Source of the DNA: Candidatus Hydrogenedentota bacterium
GTDB taxonomy: Bacteria; Hydrogenedentota; Hydrogenedentia; Hydrogenedentales; CAITNO01
Assembly: GCA_903822375.1 (NCBI GenBank)
Contig: CAIJOU010000351.1
Coordinates: 1-12,481, forward strand
Direction: 5' to 3'
Length of the DNA: 12,481 nt
The notes beneath the pieces were generated by a model. That model searched no databases. It worked only from the letters and a program-made list of their open reading frames with translations, and was not told the origin of the DNA. Below are positions 7,177-12,481 of the stretch, one piece after another. The translations under genes were made by a program, and so were the position numbers. How positions within the stretch are numbered: position 1 is the first letter of the stretch; each line of letters starts with the position of its first letter.

Positions 7177-8690
7177 CCAAAATGCTCCTGCAGGAAGCCG
7201 AGGTCAAGCTGCGGGTAGACCGGGTAGCGGCCCAGCAGCGCGGACACGCGGGAGAGCGCCGCTTCGCGGACCTTCGGGTCGAGAACGTATTTCTTCTTGC
7301 TCGGCTTGCCCGCATTGTCGCCGGTGGTGAGTACCGCCGCCTGCGTGCCGTCAAGCACCGACTTGATGATGCCCGCAATCTCGACCATCTCATCCGCGCC
7401 CATGCCGAGCGAGGTGACGGCCGGCGTGCCGATGCGCAGCCCGCTGGTGATCATCGGCCCGTTCGGGTCGAAGGGCAGCGAGTTGTAGTTGAGCGTGACG
7501 CCGCACTCGCGCAGCGCCGAGGCCGCCTGCGTGCCCGTGAGCCCGCAGCTCTTGGCCACGTTGATGAGCATCAGGTGGTTGTCCGTGCCGCCCGTGGCCA
7601 GCGTAAGGCCGCTCTTGATGAACGCCTCGGCCAGCGTGCGCGCGTTTTCGACAATCTTCGCCGCATAGGTCTTGAATTCGGGCCGGTTCGCCTCGGTAAA
7701 CGCCACCGCCTTGGCCGCGATGATGTGCGAAAGCGGACCGCCCAGCACCAGCGGGCAGCCCTTGTCCACGAATTCGGCAAACTCTTTCTTGCACAGCACC
7801 ACGCCGCCGCGCGGGCCGCGCAGGGTCTTGTGCGTGGTCGAAGTCACGATGTGCGCGTGCGGCACCGGATTGGCGTCGCCCGTGAACACGCCGCCCGCCA
7901 CCAACCCGGCGAAGTGCGCCATGTCGACCATGAACACCGCGCCAACCTTGTCGGCAATCTCACGAAAACGCGCAAAATTGATCAGGCGCGGATAGGCGCT
8001 GTAGCCCGCCAGCAGCACCAGCGGCTTCAGTTCCACCGCCATCCGCTCGATCTCGTCGTAGTCGATGTAGCCCGTCTCGCGGTTCACCGCGTAGCTGAAG
8101 GACTCGAACATCTTGGCCGACAAGTTCCGCCGGTAGCCGTGGGTAAGGTGGCCGCCGGAGTAATAGTCCATACCGATCAGGCGCTTGCCGTTAATCTCCA
8201 GACGAACCTTGTTCCAATCCTCGGCCGACAGCGCGGCGGGATTGGTCGTGCCAAACTTCTCCAGGCAGGGCACCTCGACCTTGGCCGTCAGAATCGCCCA
8301 GTAGGCCACCATGTTGGCATCGGCGCCGCTGTGCGGCTGCACGTAGGCATGGTCCGCGCCGAACAGTTTCACCGCCTGCTCCGCAGCATAGGCCTCGACG
8401 TTGTCCACATTGTCGCAGCCCTCGTAAAAGCGCTGGTGCGGGATGCCCTCGGCGTATTTGTCCGTCAGCAGGTTGCCCATAGCCAACTGCGTGGCCAGCG
8501 AGCAGTAGTTCTCGCTTGCGATCAGTTTCAGGTAACGCCGCTGGTCGGCCAGTTCCTGTACGATCGACTTGGCCACCGTGGGGGCGACTTTCGACACCTC
8601 GGTCATTTGCGCCAGATAGGCCACAAAACCGGCATCAAGCTGGTCGGCCGGTGTCTTCTGAAGATAGGAAATCAGTGGGTTCTGGGACAC
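7173..8690 (-). CDS. glyA: Serine hydroxymethyltransferase, long form
   Basis: GlyA is a PLP enzyme that converts serine and tetrahydrofolate to glycine and 5,10-methylenetetrahydrofolate. The 505-aa protein has the family features: LIASENY at 56-62, YAEGIPHQRFYEGCDNVD at 79-96, QPHSGADAN at 118-126, the PLP-facing MVDMAHFAGLVA at 254-265 and the Schiff-base lysine in STTHKTLRGPRGG (K288). It is about 85 residues longer than the common bacterial enzyme (about 417). The extra length comes from an N-terminal extension of about 30 residues, an insert at about 137-172 just before GGHLTHG, and a C-terminal part. This long form is known from Chlamydia and relatives. The start is GTG at 8690, with GAGGA 7 nt upstream (8698-8702). 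It leads the glyA-crcB-zinc ribbon-mrp run. Confidence 0.97.
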   Translation of the reverse strand: MSQNPLISYLQKTPADQLDAGFVAYLAQMTEVSKVAPTVAKSIVQELADQRRYLKLIASENYCSLATQLAMGNLLTDKYAEGIPHQRFYEGCDNVDNVEAYAAEQAVKLFGADHAYVQPHSGADANMVAYWAILTAKVEVPCLEKFGTTNPAALSAEDWNKVRLEINGKRLIGMDYYSGGHLTHGYRRNLSAKMFESFSYAVNRETGYIDYDEIERMAVELKPLVLLAGYSAYPRLINFARFREIADKVGAVFMVDMAHFAGLVAGGVFTGDANPVPHAHIVTSTTHKTLRGPRGGVVLCKKEFAEFVDKGCPLVLGGPLSHIIAAKAVAFTEANRPEFKTYAAKIVENARTLAEAFIKSGLTLATGGTDNHLMLINVAKSCGLTGTQAASALRECGVTLNYNSLPFDPNGPMITSGLRIGTPAVTSLGMGADEMVEIAGIIKSVLDGTQAAVLTTGDNAGKPSKKKYVLDPKVREAALSRVSALLGRYPVYPQLDLGFLQEHFG

Positions 8691-8697
8691 ATCATGA

Positions 8698-8702
8698 TCC
8701 TC
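8698..8702 (-). promoter_or_regulatory. Ribosome binding site of glyA (GTG start)
   Basis: GAGGA on the minus strand lies 7 nt before the GTG at 8690. The nearby ATG codons at 8693-8696 are in other frames, so this site supports the GTG start. Confidence 0.7.
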
Positions 8703-8740
8703 ACAGGTTGGAAGAAAATCACCGAAACAAGCGCGGGAAT

Positions 8741-8770
8741 AGAATACCGTTTCCGCCTTGGCCTATGCAA
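8741..8770 (-). promoter_or_regulatory. Possible glyA promoter
   Basis: TTGCAT (8770-8765) and TATTCT (8746-8741) on the minus strand, 18 nt apart, about 50 nt before the glyA start. Three and four of six positions match the sigma-70 consensus. A weak match, recorded as a candidate only. Confidence 0.28.
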
Positions 8771-8997
8771 TTTGGCGGCTGTTTGCCCAACCCTTCCGCC
8801 CGTTGACACTTGCCTCTTTCGGGCATGGTGCACCTCGATTTCAAGTTCCAAGAGGACCATTATCCACCGATGAGCGCGAGTTTTCCAGAGGGTTTTCTAC
8901 TGGGTGGGAGGCTCAAACCTCCGGTTCTTTCTGGCACATGTCGCATTCCGGCGGGCGGCGGCATCATTATAGTGGCGGTCGGAAGCAAAGGCCGCAC

Positions 8998-9002
8998 GGG
9001 AG
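8998..9002 (+). promoter_or_regulatory. Ribosome binding site of the sigma-factor fusion gene
   Basis: GGGAG on the plus strand, 7 nt before the ATG at 9010. It fixes the start: the frame is open from 8758 but the upstream 84 codons have no family resemblance, while the ECF sigma domain begins within a few residues of this ATG. Confidence 0.75.
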
Positions 9003-9009
9003 CACGGAA

Positions 9010-12000
9010 ATGAACGAAGCGGAACTGGTCCTGCGAATCCTTTCCGGCGAGGAAAGCCTCTTCGCGCAGATAGTGAGCCGATACAGCGGCTGCGTGTGGG
9101 CGGTGTGCTCCAGCTACGTGAAGAACCCCAGCGACTGCGAGGACGTGACGCAGGAAGTCTTTGTGCAGTGCTATCGGCGTCTGGACACGCTGCGCAACCC
9201 GCGTGCGCTCGGCGGCTGGCTGTGCCAGTTGGCGCGGCGGCATGCGCTGATGTGGCTGCGGACGACGGCACGGCGCGAGCAGCGCCTGACCCGCTACGGC
9301 GCAACGGAGGCAATGTCCATGACGGAAAACACGGGCGCGGCGCAGGAAGAACTGCATGAGGCCATCCGGAACGCCATCGACATGCTGCCGGAAACATACC
9401 AGGAGGCGCTGCTGCTGCGCTATGCCGAGGGCTATTCGGTGGAGCAGGCCGCGGCGTTTCTGGGCATCTCCGCCGCCGCCATGCGCAAACGCGTGGAACG
9501 CGCGCAAAACATGCTTCGGGACACGGTGTGGGACCAGGTGGAACCCGCACTGGCAAAACGCAAACACAGCGACACCATGGCAAAGAGCGTCCTGGCCGCC
9601 ATACCTTTCGGCACCGCACCGTGGCTCGGCGCGGCCGGAGCGGGCGGTGCGGCCGCGGGGGCGCTTGCACTCAAGGGAGGAATCAGCACCATGTTGGGCA
9701 AATTCGCACTGGCCGTCGGCGCAATCGCGCTCGCTATGGGCGGCGTGTACACCGCGGTGCAAATCGCGGGTCCCCCCCACTCCGACGCACAACCCGTGAA
9801 CGTGGCGCAGGTCCGACAAACCCCGCCGTCACCCGCAGTCGCGGCGGAAACAGAACCGGCCAAGGACGCCGTCGCACCACCGCCGCCCCCGGTAGCCGCG
9901 CCTGAAGGCGCGGTTCTGGCCAGCGACACACCCCCCCCACCCGCCGGGCCCAAGAGAACGGCAGCGCCCACGTTTGTATCAGGGCGTATATGCGACAAGG
10001 GCGGCAATCCCGTAGCCGGCGCCGATGTCTTTCTGGAGGTCGGGCGGGGCTTTGACCGGAATGACGTCTCGGGGAGCTATCGGGCAAAGACCGGCCCTGA
10101 TGGCAAGTACCAGATTGCCGGGGTCACCGCCTTTGGCCCCAGCGTGCTGTATGCCTGGGCGAACGGCTTCTCCATGGCGTTCAACGCCTGCAAGACCTCC
10201 GAGGGCAAGCCCCTCAAAGGCATCGACGTGACGCTGGTGCCGGCCGTTTGCTTTGTTGCGGGCAGGGTGGTTGACGCGCAAGGGGCGCCCGTACCCGGAG
10301 CGTCGGTGGACTGCCTGTACTATGGGTACGACAAGCTCGGCCTCGCCCATACCGCCATGACCGGCACCACCACCGGGAACATCGGGGGCATGAAACTGCT
10401 GTTTACTACCACCTCAAGCGAGGGCACATTCGCAATCGCCATTCCCAACGGGGGTTTGTGCGATTTCCGGGTGGTGAAGAACGGCTACGGCACGGGCTTC
10501 TTCGCCCAAATCCCCACCGGGAAGGAAAACGCTGAATTTGTGTTGAAACCCGGAGGAGCCCTGTCGGGAAAAGTGACCGACACGGGCGGCAAACCCGTTC
10601 CCAACGGAACCGTGCACATCACGGGAGAGGTGCGGCCCGGCGGGTTGACCCTCACCCTGGCCAAGATTCAACCGTTGCTTGCGCCGCCCGTCACGGTGAC
10701 CACGGACGAGAAGGGAAGCTATCTTGCGGAAGGGCTCGGCGAGGACTTCACCTACGCGGCCACCGTACCCGACCCCGAATTGGCGGAAATAGAGCAACTC
10801 CCGACCGAACAGGGCATTCGCGACCTTTCCCGGATGATGTGCGAATTTGACCAGGGCACTTCCGGAGGGAATTTCCTCGCTCGGAAGACAGGCATCCACG
10901 CCAAATCAGGGCAAACGACCCCGGACGTAAACCTGACGCTCGGGGAAACCACTTTCGCCACGTTGCACGGCAAGATCACCGACCGCACCTCAGGCCAGCC
11001 AGTCTGTCCGGTGGTCATCACCGCCGCGATTTACGGTGGAAACGACACCAATTACTTCCAGGCGAAACAGGGATCATCGACGGTAACCCGTCTCGACGGA
11101 AGCTATGTGCTGCGCGTCGCGAACGTGACGGAGAAGATGCGGTTCAGCATAAGGCACCTGTACATGACGGAGGGCGGAGGTGCCGCCCCGCAGCCCAAAG
11201 AGGAGCTTGCCGCGGTTGACCTGAGTCCCGGTGACGAGCGCAAACTTAATTTCGTGGTCGATGCGCCCATCACGGTTCCGGTGCGCTATCTGGGACCGGA
11301 CGGCAAACCGCGGCAAGGCATCGAGGCAGGCATGGGCACGGCCGGAGCGCGCGGCGGTTGCGGCGGAATGCTCATTTCCGGCCCGGACGGGCGTGTGACC
11401 TTCCACGGCATACGGCCCGGCGTGAGCCTGCAGGCCCTTGCCTGGCTGAGCGTTGGTTCGCACACCAAGACCGTCGGCACCAGCGACCCCTTCACGGGAA
11501 CGCCGGGCCAGACAGTCCCCGAAGTGACCGTGCTCTGCCGTCTCTCCGGCGGCATTGCGGGTATGCTCAGCTATCCCGATGGGCGTCCCGTGGCGAACGC
11601 GGCGCTGGTGTGCGGCGCCCAGAATGCGGACGGCTCGACCGTGGGCGGTGAGGGTTCGGCCACCACGGATGAATCGGGGCATTTCCAACTGCCCGCCAGT
11701 CTGCCGGAAGGTTCCTATCCGGCCCTTGCGGTCGGCTTCATGGACCGGGACGCCGCCATGCCCTACTCCGCCACGGCCTCCCCTGTTGAAATCGTCGCCG
11801 AGGCGGTAACCGATCTGGGCGCTCTGGTGGTGGCACCGGAAAAGGACCTGGCGCGTGTCGTGGCCGCCCTGGGATGGGACCACACTTCCAACACTGCCAT
11901 CGCGCGGAACTATGCGCCGGAAGCTCTGGACGCGCTGCCCGATTCGGGTTCGTTCCTGAAAACCGGTTTTGCCCTGTATGACATGGAACGCTACGCGGAA

Positions 12001-12261
12001 GCGCTCGACGTGTTCCAGCGGCTGGCGGAAAAGACGGCCGACGACCCCTTCTACAAGTCGGTGGCCCTCGTCTGGCAGGGGTATATGCTTGACCTGCTCG
12101 GCCGACGCCAGGAGGCTGTGGCGGTCTACACCACGGTTGCGGATATGAATGTGGCCGACACCATGCGCCATGACCAGTTCGGCCTTGCCTATGAACCCAG
12201 CAAAGAGGCAAAGGCGCGGATGGAAAAGCCCTTCGAGCGCGTGGAGAACAAGGAACGGTAG
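9010..12261 (+). CDS. ECF sigma factor fused to a membrane segment, carboxypeptidase-regulatory-like repeats and TPR
   Basis: A 1083-aa single frame. Residues about 16-86 are sigma-70 region 2, with DCEDVTQEVFVQCYRRLDTL at 42-61. Residues about 117-170 are region 4 with a helix-turn-helix, LPETYQEALLLRYAEGYS then QAAAFLGISAAAMRKRVERA. Residues 228-253 form a strong transmembrane segment; 193-222 is a weaker Ala/Gly-rich hydrophobic stretch. A Pro/Ala-rich linker covers 255-320. Six carboxypeptidase-regulatory-like beta-sandwich repeats follow, each a G-x-V/I-x-D...G-x-P-V-x-G/N-A start with a later D-x-x-G-x-F/Y: about 323-410, 415-512, 517-640, 651-750, 755-840 and 847-940. Residues about 978-1046 hold two TPR-like helix pairs. 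No anti-sigma gene is adjacent. If the single membrane segment holds, the sigma part is cytoplasmic and about 830 residues are outside. ECF factors with C-terminal extensions are known, but the ligand, target promoters and release mechanism are unknown. Confidence 0.9.
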   Translation: MNEAELVLRILSGEESLFAQIVSRYSGCVWAVCSSYVKNPSDCEDVTQEVFVQCYRRLDTLRNPRALGGWLCQLARRHALMWLRTTARREQRLTRYGATEAMSMTENTGAAQEELHEAIRNAIDMLPETYQEALLLRYAEGYSVEQAAAFLGISAAAMRKRVERAQNMLRDTVWDQVEPALAKRKHSDTMAKSVLAAIPFGTAPWLGAAGAGGAAAGALALKGGISTMLGKFALAVGAIALAMGGVYTAVQIAGPPHSDAQPVNVAQVRQTPPSPAVAAETEPAKDAVAPPPPPVAAPEGAVLASDTPPPPAGPKRTAAPTFVSGRICDKGGNPVAGADVFLEVGRGFDRNDVSGSYRAKTGPDGKYQIAGVTAFGPSVLYAWANGFSMAFNACKTSEGKPLKGIDVTLVPAVCFVAGRVVDAQGAPVPGASVDCLYYGYDKLGLAHTAMTGTTTGNIGGMKLLFTTTSSEGTFAIAIPNGGLCDFRVVKNGYGTGFFAQIPTGKENAEFVLKPGGALSGKVTDTGGKPVPNGTVHITGEVRPGGLTLTLAKIQPLLAPPVTVTTDEKGSYLAEGLGEDFTYAATVPDPELAEIEQLPTEQGIRDLSRMMCEFDQGTSGGNFLARKTGIHAKSGQTTPDVNLTLGETTFATLHGKITDRTSGQPVCPVVITAAIYGGNDTNYFQAKQGSSTVTRLDGSYVLRVANVTEKMRFSIRHLYMTEGGGAAPQPKEELAAVDLSPGDERKLNFVVDAPITVPVRYLGPDGKPRQGIEAGMGTAGARGGCGGMLISGPDGRVTFHGIRPGVSLQALAWLSVGSHTKTVGTSDPFTGTPGQTVPEVTVLCRLSGGIAGMLSYPDGRPVANAALVCGAQNADGSTVGGEGSATTDESGHFQLPASLPEGSYPALAVGFMDRDAAMPYSATASPVEIVAEAVTDLGALVVAPEKDLARVVAALGWDHTSNTAIARNYAPEALDALPDSGSFLKTGFALYDMERYAEALDVFQRLAEKTADDPFYKSVALVWQGYMLDLLGRRQEAVAVYTTVADMNVADTMRHDQFGLAYEPSKEAKARMEKPFERVENKER
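9673..9680 (+). promoter_or_regulatory. Internal Shine-Dalgarno-like site before an in-frame ATG at 9691
   Basis: AAGGGAGG, 10 nt before ATG at 9691, in the same frame as the fusion gene (residue 228). The ATG begins exactly at the transmembrane segment (MLGKFALAVGAIALAMGG), which by itself would act as a signal anchor. Internal initiation here would yield an 856-aa anchored ectodomain without the sigma part. The site is seen; its use is inference. Confidence 0.4.
9772..9938 (+). repeat. Two poly-C tracts flanking the linker coding region
   Basis: Seven C at 9772-9778 and eight C at 9931-9938 lie at the two ends of the Pro/Ala-rich linker, immediately after the transmembrane segment. A one-base slip in either would separate the sigma and membrane part from the ectodomain. 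Confidence 0.6.
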
Positions 12262-12266
12262 ATTCC

Positions 12267-12307
12267 GTAGGGTGTGCGAAGTGAAGCGCAGCGAAACGAA
12301 GCGCACC
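12267..12307 (+). repeat. REP-like palindromic element with GTAG foot
   Basis: Begins 5 bases after the sigma-fusion stop. GTAG (12267-12270) is followed by GGTGTGC (12271-12277) and, after 23 bases rich in GCGAA/CGAAG words, GCGCACC (12301-12307), which pairs with the left arm apart from one G-T. A GTAG tetranucleotide at the foot of an imperfect hairpin is the layout of REP elements mobilised by RAYT transposases. Only one copy is in this window and no RAYT gene is present. Confidence 0.5.
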
Positions 12308-12481
12308 AGTACCCGCTGGGGGACTGCCACCATTTTCGGCCAACCTCCCAACCTTGCACCCTGAACCGCCACCCGAAATGGTGGCTGTACCCGCACCCGT
12401 TTCGAGTATCGTGCCTCGGGTACAGGCACCTGTTCCCGGGAGAATTCAATATTGGCATGCCCGGGTTCATCGGCGGGAACA
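12308..12481. other. Intergenic right edge without a supported gene
   Basis: No reading frame here has family resemblance. It contains an inverted repeat (12326-12385), a small GTGCCT/AGGCAC hairpin with a 7-nt loop (12411-12429) and two CCCGGG palindromes (12435-12440, 12460-12465). A short frame opens at ATG 12457 and runs off the edge, but it is too short to judge. Confidence 0.5.
12326..12385. repeat. Inverted repeat, 13-14 bp arms
   Basis: GCCACCATTTTCGG (12326-12339) pairs with CCGAAATGGTGGC (12373-12385), with one unpaired T, across a 33-nt spacer. No T run follows on either strand. It may be part of a small mobile or structural repeat, or a folded transcript end for the sigma-fusion gene. 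Confidence 0.55.

Larger units (their letters stand above)
8691..9009. other. Divergent intergenic region between glyA and the sigma-factor gene
   Basis: No convincing gene lies in these 319 bases; the plus-strand frame that stays open here gives low-complexity, unrelated residues before the sigma-factor start. The region must hold promoters for both directions. A perfect TTGACA occurs at 8803-8808 (plus), but nothing resembling a -10 box follows at 15-19 nt. TATAGT at 8968-8973 (plus) resembles a -10 box without a good -35. A GGAGG/CCTCC stem with a 6-nt loop occurs at 8907-8922. Confidence 0.6.

Noticed and set aside
8803..8831. Perfect TTGACA as a plus-strand promoter
   Set aside because: No -10-like hexamer at 15-19 nt spacing; the sequence there is tggtgc.
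8842..8852. GGAACTT on the minus strand as an ECF-type -35 box
   Set aside because: No matching -10 motif at the expected distance, and it is about 150 nt from glyA.
7182..8873. 563-aa plus-strand open frame opposite glyA
   Set aside because: It lies antisense to a clear glyA, is rich in Arg/His/Gln as expected for a GC-rich shadow frame, and matches no family.
8930..8947. Sigma-54 type TGGCAC...GC promoter before the sigma-fusion gene
   Set aside because: The GG and GC elements are 8 nt apart; the consensus needs 10.
8758..9009. Upstream extension of the sigma-fusion frame by 84 codons
   Set aside because: No resemblance to sigma factors, and a good ribosome site precedes the ATG at 9010.
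11074..12429. 451-aa minus-strand open frame under the end of the sigma-fusion gene
   Set aside because: The plus-strand frame shows repeats and TPR; the minus frame is Arg/His-rich shadow sequence.
12457..12481. Possible start of a next plus-strand gene (ATG at 12457)
   Set aside because: Only eight codons are visible and the nearest Shine-Dalgarno-like GGGAG is about 14 nt away, too far to support it.

Overview
The window is GC-rich bacterial chromosome, gene-dense, with nine genes on the minus strand and one very large gene on the plus strand. Every gene call rests on recognisable family motifs read from the translations. The organism cannot be named from the sequence. The long (about 500 aa) form of GlyA and an ECF sigma factor fused to a membrane segment, carboxypeptidase-regulatory-like repeats and a TPR tail point to the PVC group or a neighbouring phylum such as Hydrogenedentota. 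This is inference from family experience; no phylogeny was run.

Minus strand, in transcription order from position 8690 down to 1: glyA (serine hydroxymethyltransferase, GTG start); crcB (fluoride channel, ATGA overlap with glyA); a 123-aa coiled-coil/zinc-ribbon protein of unknown role; an Mrp/HCF101-like Fe-S carrier with a C-terminal DUF971 domain; a secreted or membrane-anchored DUF2233/NAGPA-like phosphodiester glycosidase; radA (frameshifted as written); disA (c-di-AMP synthase); pyrK; and pyrD (runs off the left edge). From the glycosidase gene onward neighbours are 1 to 3 bases apart or overlap, so glycosidase-radA-disA-pyrK-pyrD looks like one co-transcribed block. glyA-crcB-zinc ribbon-mrp looks like a second block. 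A 99-bp gap with an 8-bp-stem inverted repeat and a weak promoter candidate separates them.

RadA and DisA are a known pair: RadA/Sms processes branched recombination intermediates, and DisA scans DNA and makes c-di-AMP. PyrK and PyrD together form the NAD-linked class 1B dihydroorotate dehydrogenase. Co-transcription of the two pairs would place second-messenger synthesis and pyrimidine synthesis under one promoter.

Plus strand: after a 319-bp divergent intergenic region there is a single 1083-aa gene (9010-12261). It reads as an ECF sigma factor (regions 2 and 4), one strong transmembrane segment, a Pro/Ala-rich linker, about six carboxypeptidase-regulatory-like beta-sandwich repeats and a TPR tail. 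This is the most unusual item: a sigma factor apparently tethered to the membrane with a large outside part. Inside the gene, a strong Shine-Dalgarno sequence precedes an ATG exactly at the transmembrane segment, so a separate anchored ectodomain might also be made.

Right edge (12262-12481): no gene supported. It holds a REP-like element beginning with GTAG and a second, longer inverted repeat. No tRNA, rRNA, CRISPR array or insertion sequence was found.
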